A stretch of 42,867 nt of DNA. Origin: an uncultured Chloroflexota bacterium (GTDB lineage Bacteria > Chloroflexota > Anaerolineae > Anaerolineales > Anaerolineaceae). Position 1 is the stretch's first letter. The number at the start of each line of letters is the position of its first letter. Below the pieces are notes generated by a model. The model saw only the letters and a program-made list of their open reading frames with translations, searched no databases and was not told where the DNA came from. This document shows, piece after piece, positions 7,284 to 17,088 of the stretch. The stretch covers positions 1-42,867 of the forward strand of contig CADBKS010000017.1 in NCBI GenBank assembly GCA_902795255.1, given 5' to 3'. Made by a program: the position numbers and the translations under genes.

Positions 7284-9869
7284 TTACCAGATGCCTTCCT
7301 CGTACGGAGCCTGGCTGTCGATGACAGCGCGGATGATCTGGCGGCGTTCGTACTCATCGGTGCTCTGGTTGTAGTTTTCGCAGGTCACCAGGGTCAGGGA
7401 CCGTTCGCCAACCTGCTGGAACATTTCATAAACATCCGTCGGCTGGGCGAGGAACTTTTCGACGACCTTGTAGATGTACTTGATCCCGTCATTACCGTAG
7501 ACGATGACCTCATCCTCATAGTTCAGGTTGCCGAGGTTCGTGAAGACGGCCGGCGTGGAGAACGGGGAGAAGTGCCCGGTCAGTGCAGAGTTGCCCGCGT
7601 ACGGCAGGTAGGTGCCGCCTTCCAGTTCGCCGACGTAATTGCCCAGCGTGGAGAGGTCCCATTCCAGATCCGGAGAATCTTCCTTGTAATACACGTGGAC
7701 GATCGGGATCGGGGTCTCCATACCAAGGCCGATGGCCGGGATCCTCAGAGAGTTGCCTGTGAAGACATAGCTTGTAGCCTCGTCCGGGGATTCATTAGCG
7801 CTCATCAGGCTGCGCATGGTGATACCGGTGTTCGGGATCTTCTTCACATTTTCGCATTCCTTGACATACACGGAGAAGAACAGGTGCGAAATGTTGTAGG
7901 TATCCTGGCGGGCATAAGCCACACGGTACTGGTCGTATTCCGGCGTGGAGGCCAGGTACATCGTACCGCCGGTGATCGTCACCTTCGTAAATGGCGGGAC
8001 GTAGACATCATTCGGACGGCAGTAGCCTTCGCCCGGGCGGCCGGCCGCAGTAAGTGCCTCAAAGCGGCAGGTCAGGCTGGCGACCTCAAGCTGCTGCGGT
8101 ACGTAAGACCATTCCGAAACATACGGGAAGTGTACGCCGTGAGCGGAAGTGTTGCGGATCCAGGCCTCTTCAGTATCCGGCATATGCTCGAAGGTCAGCA
8201 GCTGGGTCTGCCGGTAATCAAGGCAGTCATTCCAGTAAGCGCGGAAGTAACCGTTGTTCGCCAGCGTGCTGCAGGTGTCAAGATCTTCCTTGGTGTTGAC
8301 GGTCACATAGAATTTCACCGCATAATTTTTTGGGTCGAGCGTATCGTAATCGGATTCCGGAACGAAGCCATAGATCACATAAGTGCCGGGTTCTTCAGCG
8401 ACCAGATGGACCTGGATGATGGAGAAGGGATGTTCGGTGGTCCCGTAGGCCTTCATGTTGAATTCCGTCCGAGTGCCCGGTTTGTGGTAGATATTGCCGT
8501 TATATTTATAGGTCCGCCACAGATGGTCACCATCGGAAACCGTAATGTTGTACGGATAAGCCCGGGTCGTTGTTACGCTCTTACAGGAAGCATCCACACA
8601 CTTACGGGTGATAAAGCGGTAAGTCTTGAATTTTTCCGGTTCTTTAGTGGCGACCGTCACGGCAGAAGTGTTCGGGACTTTCACGCCTACCTGCGTTCCG
8701 TCAGACTTTGTATAAACCAGGTCCGCTTCAAAGATCTGCGCGGTCCGGTCACAGGGATCATACAGGGTTTTGGCAATGCCGGTAAGATCTTTTGAAGGAT
8801 CCGCATCGCAGTAAGGAGCAAACTGAAGGTTCAGTCTGCGTTCAAAATGGAAGATCGAATTATTGTAGCCGTGTGTCTCTTCCTTATTCTCATACCAGAA
8901 TTTGATATCAAAATTGACATTTGTCGGGAGATCGGGATTTCCCCAAAGGTCTGTCTTTGTCGCGCTGATTTTTTCAATTTTTCCACCCACAAGCTCGATC
9001 GGGAGATCACTGTTTGTTTTCCCGTCAAAATCTGAAGGAGTGATCTTCGGGTCTTTTCCCGGTTCATACTCATACATAACCGTAAACACCGTGCCCTTCG
9101 TGTTTTTGAAGGTAAGCGTCAGGGTATACTTAAAATCGACCGCGGGAGATACATCCATTTTGATGCGTTTATTTTCCAGCGTATCGTCCGGAACGATGCT
9201 GACCATCGCAAATCGGTCCCCATTTTCAATGAAGTCAACCGTTGTATGCTCCGAAGAGCATTCTTTGGACGTATTATAGACCAGCGCTTTGCCGTCCGGT
9301 GCCACAAAGTCCTTTACCACGGCATAGTTGCGTGCACAGGGATACGGCGGTATTTTAGCAACAGCGTTCGCTTCCAGAAGCAGTGCGCCTGCTGTTTTTG
9401 CTGCGGATGCACTGCCATAAACAGTCGGATAAACGAGGAATGTTATATTCGGATTTTTGAAGAAATCAATACTACCTCCGGGTTGAAAGCGGAGATACAC
9501 TCCGGAAATCAGGCCGTTCGCGGGAAAAGAGTTGCAGGAAAATTGACCTGGAGGAAGAATATCATCTGTACACTGATAACGGGGAGAACTGTTTATTGCT
9601 TCGATCTCCATCGCCACAACCGTCCCGGCAGAACTGCCGTCAGACCGGGTAACAACTTCGGCCGTCAGTTGGCCGCGCCATTCATCGGCCCGGGGAGCCA
9701 GTGCGGAAAGCGGTGTAAAATACTCGATGCCTTCCGTTCCTGCGTTGTAGCAGGCATCGGTCGCTTCGGCGCCGATAGCAGCCATCGCGCCGTTGACTGC
9801 CGCACCTGCCGTCATCAACACACACAGCAGCAGCACCAGCCACTTTTTCATTCGGTCATTACATTTCAT
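7284..9869 (-). CDS. Large exported protein with C-terminal sortase domain and internal LPxTG-like motif
   Basis: 861 residues from ATG 9869 (AAGGAG upstream; longer readings lack a ribosome site). A signal peptide (KKWLVLLLCVLMTAGAAVNGAMA) is followed by about 640 residues of probably beta-rich extracellular sequence with many Cys and repeated 'VTVAT...YRFITRKC' and 'YVTVNTKEDLDTC' type strands. Residues 678-682 read IPNTG, an LPxTG-like sorting motif. Residues about 708-858 form a sortase domain: LRIPAIGLGMETPI, NSALTGHF with catalytic His766, FTNLGNLNYEDEVIVY, SLTLVTC with catalytic Cys830 and Arg842/843 in YERRQ. There is no C-terminal membrane anchor. Sortases are normally short and membrane-tethered at the N-terminus; a C-terminal sortase behind an LxxTG-like motif is a rarer arrangement that I recall from some Chloroflexi-type proteins. 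Substrates are unknown. Confidence 0.85.
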   Translation of the reverse strand: MKCNDRMKKWLVLLLCVLMTAGAAVNGAMAAIGAEATDACYNAGTEGIEYFTPLSALAPRADEWRGQLTAEVVTRSDGSSAGTVVAMEIEAINSSPRYQCTDDILPPGQFSCNSFPANGLISGVYLRFQPGGSIDFFKNPNITFLVYPTVYGSASAAKTAGALLLEANAVAKIPPYPCARNYAVVKDFVAPDGKALVYNTSKECSSEHTTVDFIENGDRFAMVSIVPDDTLENKRIKMDVSPAVDFKYTLTLTFKNTKGTVFTVMYEYEPGKDPKITPSDFDGKTNSDLPIELVGGKIEKISATKTDLWGNPDLPTNVNFDIKFWYENKEETHGYNNSIFHFERRLNLQFAPYCDADPSKDLTGIAKTLYDPCDRTAQIFEADLVYTKSDGTQVGVKVPNTSAVTVATKEPEKFKTYRFITRKCVDASCKSVTTTRAYPYNITVSDGDHLWRTYKYNGNIYHKPGTRTEFNMKAYGTTEHPFSIIQVHLVAEEPGTYVIYGFVPESDYDTLDPKNYAVKFYVTVNTKEDLDTCSTLANNGYFRAYWNDCLDYRQTQLLTFEHMPDTEEAWIRNTSAHGVHFPYVSEWSYVPQQLEVASLTCRFEALTAAGRPGEGYCRPNDVYVPPFTKVTITGGTMYLASTPEYDQYRVAYARQDTYNISHLFFSVYVKECENVKKIPNTGITMRSLMSANESPDEATSYVFTGNSLRIPAIGLGMETPIPIVHVYYKEDSPDLEWDLSTLGNYVGELEGGTYLPYAGNSALTGHFSPFSTPAVFTNLGNLNYEDEVIVYGNDGIKYIYKVVEKFLAQPTDVYEMFQQVGERSLTLVTCENYNQSTDEYERRQIIRAVIDSQAPYEEGIW

Positions 9870-9987
9870 AAAATCACTCCTTGTTGAGGTCTTCTGCCGG
9901 ATCATTTTAACCGGCCCGATGATTTCACGCTTTTTTTGACGGATTCTTAAGACAAAAAAACACGCCAATTTCTTTAATACTAATACA

Positions 9988-10015
9988 ATAGTACCATATT
10001 TTTTAACAGATGCAA
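9988..10015 (-). promoter_or_regulatory. Candidate promoter for the sortase-fusion gene
   Basis: On the minus strand TTGCAT (10015-10010) and TACTAT (9993-9988) are 16 nt apart in an AT-rich stretch about 120 nt upstream of the ATG at 9869. Confidence 0.4.
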
Positions 10016-10118
10016 AATCCGTACCGAAATTGATCACCGCCGCCGGTACGTCATCGCTTCTTTCATAACGGCATCCGCACGGAAAAAGTTCCCGATCCGC
10101 AAAACAGGCCCTGCCGGA

Positions 10119-12087
10119 TCAATTCCCGGTCAGGGAGTCGAACCATACTTTTTCCTCCGACGGCAGGGAATAGAGGATGCCGTATTCCGTCAGCCGCACC
10201 CGCTGCAGATCCGAACTTCCGGCCCGGATGAACGTCCCGTCCGAACGGGTGTACTGCACGGAGGCCTGCTCCGGGAATTTGCCGCTGATGAAATAAAGCA
10301 CCCCGTCTGTCACCGTGGAACGCAGTTCCCCGCTCTCCGGGTCAAACTCCGCCGAACAGAGGCGTCCCAGCCGCGCGAACCCGCGGTCCGTTCCGCCGGA
10401 ATAGCTGATCAGCCAGACATTTTCCGGGGTGACCGTCACCGGCCCTTCCGCGTTTTCCGCGAAGCCGGCCAGCAGCTTTGTGTCCCCGACGGTCCCTGGG
10501 ATCCGGCGGCTGTTGTTTCCGTAGAACTGCGGGTACAGTCCGCGGTTGTTCCAGTCAGCTTCCCAGAGCATTCGCCGGTCATTGACCGAAACGAGCACCG
10601 CGTCCTCCTCCAGAAAATCGAGGATCCCGCCGTGCAGTGCCGCTTCCCCGGCATTCCGCGGGGAATAGAATACCCGGTTCATGATCTCCGTCACCGCCCG
10701 GTTGTTCTGCAGGTTCAGCAGCAGGATCACCGCAAACGGTGACGATCCCGTAATACTGCATATAGACCGGCAGATATCCGAGCCCGGGCATCAGCTGCCC
10801 CTGGTAGCGGCTGCTCATCGCGACCGTCACCGCGGGCAGAAGGGCAAAGGAAAAACCGAGCACGGCCAGGGATCCGAATTCCGGTGCGGAAGTGTTATTT
10901 TCCTCAGCGGAAATACGCCGCAGCACAAAAAACGCCGCCAGCAGAAGCATCAGATCCGAAAGGCAGACTGCCCCCAGGAAAGAGCCCAGGCTGTAATTCA
11001 TGAAAGAAGCCGCGGGATGGACGTTGTCCAGCACCGCCGCCTGATACCCCGCCGAATAAAAACTGAGCGGCAGCCCGGCGCTGATCTGGGTCAGCCCGGC
11101 ACGCAGGATCCGGAGCGGATCCATGCTGAAGGCCACGCCGGCATAGGCCGTTTTCGTGACATACTTCGCGCGCACAAACACCACCGCCGCCAGGGCCAGG
11201 ACTACCGGAACGGCAAAAGGCAGACTGTCCCGCACGGCTTTGCGGAAACTGCGGCGCCGGACCAGGATCAGCAGGAAGATCATAGCGATAAAGGGAAAAC
11301 AGACTTCATACGTCAGCAGTCCGAGCGTGAAACAGACCAGGCTGAGCGCGAGTTCCCGCCCCCGGCCGCTGCGCAGCCAGCGGGAAAGGAAGAATGCGCA
11401 GAGCAGCATCTCCGCAGTCAGCACCTGCATCAGGCTGTAAAAACCGCTGACCGGATCCTGATAGGCCCGGGTCTGCAGCATCAGCGGGACCAGCAGCATG
11501 CCCAGCCGCGCCCTGTTTTTCGGGACCCCGAACTCCGTTAGTGTCAGGCGGAAAACAAGCTGATCGGCAAGGATCGAAAGGATGATCAGCGCCTTGTATA
11601 CGCTGACGTTTTCAATGTAGAAGAAGAAGTAGTAATAGAAGGATAGGACGTTGATCCGGCCCAGCTTCAGATATTCCTTCATGAAATCCAGCACATGGCG
11701 GAAGGTCGGGATGCTGTCCTTCTTTTCCGCCAGATAAGCTGTGGAATTCACCGCGTCATCCCAGTAATAACCGCTGCGTACGAGCATCGAGAGCGAAGCG
11801 GCCGTGATAAACAGGATCAGCAGCTCCGGGCCCCACGCACTGAAAAACCGGGCCGCCCGGCCGGAGCCGCCAGCATGCCAGGCGTCAGGCGCCGCGCTCT
11901 CCGGCAGCGCCCGCAGGAGGAGCCAGACCAGCCCGGTCAGACCGAGCGTCCAGAAAAGCCAGCCGAGATGCTCCCCGCCGAGCACGCGCAGAAAGGAAAG
12001 GCGGTGCGGGAAACGTTCCCAAAGGACCCGGAGTCCCCCCGCGAGCATCAGAACAAAAGGCAGCAGTCTTTCCGTAAGCGTTTTCAT
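10119..12087 (-). pseudogene. GT-C-like polytopic membrane protein, frameshifted near 10737
   Basis: Start ATG 12087 follows AGGGGATGA. The first frame encodes about 450 residues with roughly ten membrane helices, a WDD motif in the first long outer loop (residues 109-111, SGYYWDDAVNS) and a conserved SSRYQGQLMPGLGYLPVYMQYYG. At about 10737 the reading jumps by one base (ACC|G|TTT) into a second frame that encodes VILLLNLQNNRAV and a soluble C-terminal domain of about 200 residues ending WFDSLTGN. The neighbour at 12112 has the same order in a single frame, so the split is a lesion (one extra base, or two missing) or a sequence error. Without correction the protein loses its C-terminal domain. 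The acidic loop motif and topology resemble GT-C lipid-linked-sugar glycosyltransferases; substrate unknown. Confidence 0.75.
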
Positions 12088-12111
12088 AAATCAGTCATCC
12101 CCTGTCAGGCC

Positions 12112-14307
12112 TCAGCGGACCGTCTGCCTGACGGCAACGATCGAATCAAACAGCATCGGCACATTATCCTGCAGCTTATAGAGCGTACCGCTCTCCGTCT
12201 CCCGGATCACCAGGGCTTCCCGGAGCGGAAGACGCTTCGCCCCTTCGTCCCGCGTTTCATAGATCAGGACAGCGCTGTCCGGGTCCATGCCGCTGACAAA
12301 GAAGTAAACATCCGTCACTATCGGAGACTTCAGCGTATCCGCTTCCAAATCCAGCCCGGTGCCCCGCAGTTCACCGCATTTCGCGAACCCGGAGCGTCCG
12401 TCCCCGGCATAGGAAACCAGCTTCGTATTGCGCGGCAGCGTGATCCATACGGCCTCCGGATCCTGCTGCGCGATAAAATCATGGACCCCGACCGCGGTAA
12501 GGGGATGGCGCGCGTTCAGGGAATAGAAGGCGGACTGATAAGGCTCCTGCTGCCAGCCGTGTTCCCAAAGCGAATATGGCCGGGCGCTGATGAGAAGCGG
12601 ATCCCCGGCGATATCGGATTCAAGCAGACCGGCCTGCAGTGCGGCCTCCCCGACGGAACGCGGGTACAGGAAGATCTCATTGAGCCGTTCGCTGATGCCG
12701 CGGTCATCCTGCAGCCCCAGCAGCAGCACGGCACAGCCGATCCCGCTGAGGAGGAGCCGCACCGTCCGGATCGGGACCCGTTTTTCCGCCAGGGCAGCCA
12801 GCTCAGCGATCAGCACCGCAGCGCCGAAATACGAGAAAAACACCGGAATATAAGCGATTCCCGGATAAAGATCCTGCTGATACTTGGAGCTCAGTGAGAT
12901 CACCAGCCCGGGCAGGATCCACAGCAGCAGGCCGAAACAGACACTCCGGAATGAAAAGCCGCGCTTTTCCGCAGGGCCGCCGTTGATCACCAGGACCAGA
13001 GCCAGACAGGCCAGCAAGTCCTGCCACTGCACGGAAGCGATAAACTGTCTGAGAGAGGTGTTGAAGACCGTATGCCACGGGATCAGCTTTCCGAACAGGG
13101 CCGTATCATAACCGGCGGTGCGGTAACTGAGCGGAAAGGCCGCGGTGAGCTGATAGCGGAGTGCCGTCAGGATCGCGTTCAGATCCGGCGCGAAGGTCGT
13201 TCCGGAATAAGCCGTTTCCGCTGTGATGTTCCGCCGCAGCAGCATCGAAAGGGCAAACAGCAGCACCGCCAGCAGAATATGCGGCAGAGACCGCCGTACG
13301 GCCCGCAGCAGATTTTTTTCATGAAACAGCGCCAGCAGGACAAAAAAAGCTGTCATCGGGAAGAACATCTCGTAGGACATCAGCCCGGCCGCAAACAGCA
13401 GCAGGCTGCCGGCCAGATGCACCGGCCGTTTCGCACGAAGATATCGGACAAAGCAGATCAGCGCGCCCATCAGTTCGCAGAACATCACCTGCATCAGCCC
13501 GTAATAGCTGTTCAGCGGGTCATGATAGAGCCGCAGCTGAAAGCACAGCGGGACAGCCAGCAGCATGACCTGTGCCGTCCGCGGTTCCCCGTCCCAGAGG
13601 CGGATAAAGCGGTAAAACAAAAAGGCACACAGCATCGTCAGCACGAGCAGGAGCAGTTTATAGGCAAAAACATCCGGGATAAAATAAAACACCAGAAAAT
13701 GGAAAGTGGCGAACGGGTTGATCCGTCCGATCCGGACATATTCAACGATCTCCCGCCAGACCCGGTCAAAGATCGGTTCGCCGGAAATGCGCATCGCCTG
13801 GGCTTCCACCGAAAAGAACGCGTCATCCCAGTTGAACCCGCCGCTCAGCACCGGCTGCAGGCAGATAAACATCACCAGCAGTGCCAAAAGGAGCTGTTTT
13901 TTCTCACTCAGCTGCCTGCCTGCCGGCGGAAAAAACGCACCGGTCCAGAGCGCCGTCCCGGCGCCGAACGCGGCCAGCGGGACCGGCATCCACTGTTCCA
14001 GACGGAAGATCCACGGACTGTCCGGGCTGCGGTACGACAGCAGCATCCGGCCCGTGAACCACAGGACCGCCAGACCGATGCAGGCCGTACCGGCGAATGT
14101 TTCGCGGGTCAGCGGACGGAAATAAAAGGCAGCGGAGGCAGCCAGGACGAAAAAGCAGAGGACCAGCAGCGCCCCCTTATACGGCCCGACAGCAATGGGG
14201 ACCGTATGCCCATAGCCCCGGAGCAGCCGGGCACACACCAGCAGAATACAGCCGAGCGCAGCAATGCCGGCAGCCAGGCTGATCATTTTCCGTAAGCGTC
14301 CGTTCAT
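12112..14307 (-). CDS. GT-C-like polytopic membrane protein (putative glycosyltransferase)
   Basis: 731 residues from ATG 14307, preceded by GGGGAGGAGG and overlapping the stop of the HAD gene. About eleven to thirteen hydrophobic helices fill residues 1-525; the first long extracytoplasmic loop carries WDD (residues 160-162, GFNWDDAFFSVEAQAMR), which is the place where GT-C enzymes keep their catalytic acidic residues. A later loop has SSKYQQDLYPGIAYIPVFFSYFG, shared with the downstream paralogue at 10119-12087. The last 200 residues are a soluble, likely extracytoplasmic domain (LNEIFLYPRSVGEAAL, VWITLPRNTKLVSYAGDG). The two paralogues lie 24 nt apart and probably arose by tandem duplication. 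A role in cell-surface polysaccharide or glycolipid assembly is inferred from topology only. Confidence 0.65.
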   Translation of the reverse strand: MNGRLRKMISLAAGIAALGCILLVCARLLRGYGHTVPIAVGPYKGALLVLCFFVLAASAAFYFRPLTRETFAGTACIGLAVLWFTGRMLLSYRSPDSPWIFRLEQWMPVPLAAFGAGTALWTGAFFPPAGRQLSEKKQLLLALLVMFICLQPVLSGGFNWDDAFFSVEAQAMRISGEPIFDRVWREIVEYVRIGRINPFATFHFLVFYFIPDVFAYKLLLLVLTMLCAFLFYRFIRLWDGEPRTAQVMLLAVPLCFQLRLYHDPLNSYYGLMQVMFCELMGALICFVRYLRAKRPVHLAGSLLLFAAGLMSYEMFFPMTAFFVLLALFHEKNLLRAVRRSLPHILLAVLLFALSMLLRRNITAETAYSGTTFAPDLNAILTALRYQLTAAFPLSYRTAGYDTALFGKLIPWHTVFNTSLRQFIASVQWQDLLACLALVLVINGGPAEKRGFSFRSVCFGLLLWILPGLVISLSSKYQQDLYPGIAYIPVFFSYFGAAVLIAELAALAEKRVPIRTVRLLLSGIGCAVLLLGLQDDRGISERLNEIFLYPRSVGEAALQAGLLESDIAGDPLLISARPYSLWEHGWQQEPYQSAFYSLNARHPLTAVGVHDFIAQQDPEAVWITLPRNTKLVSYAGDGRSGFAKCGELRGTGLDLEADTLKSPIVTDVYFFVSGMDPDSAVLIYETRDEGAKRLPLREALVIRETESGTLYKLQDNVPMLFDSIVAVRQTVR

Positions 14308-14969
14308 CCGGCCTCCTCCCCGAAAAGCAGGGCGGAAAGCTCCGCCACGGAATTCAGGCAGAAATCAGCATTTTCTTTCATATAATTCCGGATCACCGGA
14401 ATGTCATAGCTCCAGAAACAGGCCGCGAAATCCACCCCGCACGTATGCGCCATTTCCAGTCCGGGCTTCAGATCGTCGACCATCAGCAGCTCATCCGGAC
14501 GGCACCCGGTGATGCGCATGATCTCCTCAAGCGGGTAGGGAGAAGGTTTGCATTTGGAGCGGTCGCTGTCCCAGCCGTAGATAAGGTCCGGCTGCGGGAC
14601 ACCCGCCGTCTCGTAATCCCTTCGGATATATTCCGGGAAGGAGTGGGAAACGACACAGACCAGTCCACCGGAATCTTTCTGGCGGCAGATCAGTTCCGGC
14701 ATTCCGGGGAAAAACGGAGGAATGATCCGTGCGACATAGTCCCGCCAGATACGCCATTCCAGCTTCATTTCGATCGGGGTAAAGCCCAGTTCTTTTGTGT
14801 AAAAATCACCCAGTCCCGGAGCGAAATTCTTCGTCAGGAATTCCTCCTGCGAATACTCCACACCCGGCCGGACCCGTTCCAGGATCGCCCTGAACGCGGG
14901 ATAATGGATGCACGGCGTACTGTTGACCGTCGTGTCATCATGGTCTAAAACAAGGCATCGGTATCTCAT
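14304..14969 (-). CDS. HAD-superfamily hydrolase (phosphoglycolate phosphatase-like)
   Basis: 221 residues from ATG 14969; ATG 14978, nine bases upstream, is equally possible and neither has a strong ribosome site. Motif I is LVLDHDDT (nucleophile D9 and acid/base D11), motif II is the Ser in VVSHS, motif III the Lys of CKPSPYPLEE, and motif IV MVDDLKPGLEMA. A helical cap domain lies between motifs I and II (FLTKNFAPGLGDFY). This is a class I HAD phosphatase of unknown substrate. It is the first gene of a three-gene operon with the two GT-C-like proteins, so a sugar-phosphate substrate is a reasonable guess. Confidence 0.85.
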   Translation of the reverse strand: MRYRCLVLDHDDTTVNSTPCIHYPAFRAILERVRPGVEYSQEEFLTKNFAPGLGDFYTKELGFTPIEMKLEWRIWRDYVARIIPPFFPGMPELICRQKDSGGLVCVVSHSFPEYIRRDYETAGVPQPDLIYGWDSDRSKCKPSPYPLEEIMRITGCRPDELLMVDDLKPGLEMAHTCGVDFAACFWSYDIPVIRNYMKENADFCLNSVAELSALLFGEEAG

Positions 14970-15070
14970 CAATCCCATTCTACCACAGGGAAATAGGAAT
15001 TAAGATATCCCTAACAGCACGCATCTATACAAACCCCGGCATTTTGAGAATAATTCCGGGAATGATCCGT

Positions 15071-16807
15071 TCAGGATTGCGGAACTGCCCGCACCTCGAC
15101 ATTGTTTCCATCGATATGAACGTCACAGTCACAAATGGAGACAACATTCGGCCGGTGGGTAACGATCAGGATCGTGCGGTCTGTCATAGATTTCAGATGT
15201 TTGAGCAGCTCTTCTTCCGTAGACTCATCAAGAGAGTTCGTAGCCTCATCCAGAAGCAGGATCGGCCGCTGCGTAAACAGAGCACGCGCGATCGCAATAC
15301 GCTGCAGCTGCCCTTCAGAAAGTCCGATCCCTCTTTCCCTGATGACGGTATCCAGCCCGTTCGGCAGATTTTCCACAAAATCTTTTGCGCAGGATGCCTC
15401 CAGCGCGCTCCAGATTGCCGCATCATTATTAAAATCAGACTTATTTCCGAAGGTGACGACCTCCCGAATCGAACCAACCATCAGCTGATTTCCCTGTGGA
15501 ACATAGGCAAACATCCTGCGATAAGCAGCAGTCAGTTCCTCTTCACTGCCGCTGCCATAACGGAGCATGATCTTCCCCTCGCTGACCGGATAAAGACACA
15601 TCATCAGCTTGAATAAAGTACTTTTTCCACTGCCTGTCACGCCGGTAAAGCCAACGCAGGCTTTTTTCGGAATGGACAAATCGATATGGGAAAGCATCAT
15701 CGTGCTGCTCTCAGGGTCAACGTTTCCATTCGCATAATAGGAGAAACTGACATCCTCAAAATGGATTCCCGTGAACTGATTCTCATAGAAATCACGGATC
15801 TCCGTATCACTCTTCACGGAAATCTGCGGATCATTCTGATAGGATTCCGCTTCCCGCAGCCGTTCGGCACTGACGATAAAGTCAAAAGCATTCGTAATGT
15901 AATTACCGATCTGCAGGATCGGCGTCCGGATCTGTGTGAGGAGCCGCAGTGTCATCGTCAGAGTCCCATAGGTGATTTTTCCCTGAAAGATTTCATAAGC
16001 CCCGTATGCTACAGTGATCAGATATGCGGCCCTGATCGCAGCATCCTGTGCTGTCCATTTCCAGAGAACGATGCTCATTCGATCCATTTGTTTTCGATAC
16101 ACATCTTCAAGGTGCTCTTTTCCATTCTTTGTGACGATCTCTTCGCGATTAAATGCTTTAACGATCATCAGTTTGGAAAGATGTTCCGTAAAGAACACCC
16201 TCTGATTGCCTTCCGTGTCTCTGAGAACACGCTGACGCTGTTTGATCGGTTCACGAAGCACCAGGGTAATAACTCCGAAAACAGCCATAGCAGAAAGGAT
16301 CAGCGGAATAAACCCCGGTGTGATCCGGAACAACAAATACGCCGCTCCGCAGACCTGTATCAGAATTCCCGTCACATCCGGAATCATGGACGCCAAAGCA
16401 TTTGCAATTCCCTCTGTATCCGATACGATACGATTCATCCATTCACCGGAATGTTTTTCAGTCACAAGTGCATAATCCTTTTGGATCAGTGTCTCGAAAA
16501 GGCGGAATTGCAGCCCCTCCCGGATCGAAAATGAAGTCCGATTGGCCCAATATGTGGAAAGTGTTTGTAAAACGACCTGGATCAGCATCAAAACAAGCAT
16601 GACTCCAATCGTATGAAGCAGCAATTCACGATTCCGATCAGTCGCCGCATCGATCAGATTTCGGAGGTAAACCGCATTCCGCAGCGTACATATTGTATTT
16701 GTAACTGAAATAATTACGAGCAACAGAACATTTCTGTGCCACGGTTTCGTCGCATTGTAAATCCAACGGATATTTTCATTTTTTTTATATTCGTAAATTT
16801 TATCCAT
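15071..16807 (-). CDS. ABC-type exporter, fused permease and ATPase
   Basis: 578 residues from ATG 16807 (weak ribosome site; the reading frame continues upstream but without family similarity). Residues 1-320 are a six-helix ABC exporter transmembrane domain with two well-separated helix pairs; residues about 350-575 are the nucleotide-binding domain with Walker A GVTGSGKST (about 387-395), signature LSEGQ in GIGLSEGQLQRIAIARAL (Gly to Glu relative to LSGGQ), Walker B ILLLDEATNSLD and the switch His in VTH. Half-size exporters of this kind work as homo- or heterodimers. No partner half or peptide substrate gene is next to it. The gene and its upstream region are visibly AT-richer than the flanking genes, compatible with acquisition by transfer. 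Confidence 0.9.
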   Translation of the reverse strand: MDKIYEYKKNENIRWIYNATKPWHRNVLLLVIISVTNTICTLRNAVYLRNLIDAATDRNRELLLHTIGVMLVLMLIQVVLQTLSTYWANRTSFSIREGLQFRLFETLIQKDYALVTEKHSGEWMNRIVSDTEGIANALASMIPDVTGILIQVCGAAYLLFRITPGFIPLILSAMAVFGVITLVLREPIKQRQRVLRDTEGNQRVFFTEHLSKLMIVKAFNREEIVTKNGKEHLEDVYRKQMDRMSIVLWKWTAQDAAIRAAYLITVAYGAYEIFQGKITYGTLTMTLRLLTQIRTPILQIGNYITNAFDFIVSAERLREAESYQNDPQISVKSDTEIRDFYENQFTGIHFEDVSFSYYANGNVDPESSTMMLSHIDLSIPKKACVGFTGVTGSGKSTLFKLMMCLYPVSEGKIMLRYGSGSEEELTAAYRRMFAYVPQGNQLMVGSIREVVTFGNKSDFNNDAAIWSALEASCAKDFVENLPNGLDTVIRERGIGLSEGQLQRIAIARALFTQRPILLLDEATNSLDESTEEELLKHLKSMTDRTILIVTHRPNVVSICDCDVHIDGNNVEVRAVPQS

Positions 16808-16984
16808 TACCGACAAACAACTCTGAAATGAAACTGAATTCTTTACACCGATACATCTGCATACTCTTTCTCGAATTATACCTGCTTTACAAACAAATTT
16901 ATTCTTATTGGCAAATAAACGAATTAAATCTGACAACAGAGCGGCAGCAGCATTTCCAAAATCGTAAAAAACCGGGCCGGCTGT

Positions 16985-17051
16985 CAGAAAGAACCGAAAG
17001 TAGTATATAATACCGTTACGAGTAATGGGCAGCGCGTGCCCGCAAGATGAA
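16985..17051 (+). repeat. 67-nt dispersed direct repeat, copy 1 (with a promoter-like core)
   Basis: About 80% identical by eye to 24969-25035, same orientation and same length. It contains GAAAGTAGTATATAATACC (a good -10 box, TATAAT) and the shared core ACCGTTACGAGTA followed by GGGCAG. It ends 37 nt before the start of the cupin gene, so it may be that gene's promoter and leader. In this copy GGGCA and TGCCC, and AACCCG and CGGGTT just downstream, can form small hairpins. Confidence 0.65.
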
Positions 17052-17088
17052 GATCGAAAACCCGTGATCGGGTTGTCCGGAGGCAGTA

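Noticed and set aside
7197..8795. Long plus-strand open frame antisense to the sortase-fusion gene
   Set aside because: Explained by codon bias of the opposite strand, which carries the sortase catalytic motifs.
17049..17088. tRNA-like or known riboswitch structure before the cupin gene
   Set aside because: Only two short hairpins (GGGCA/TGCCC and AACCCG/CGGGTT) can be drawn and no conserved tRNA or riboswitch signature is present.
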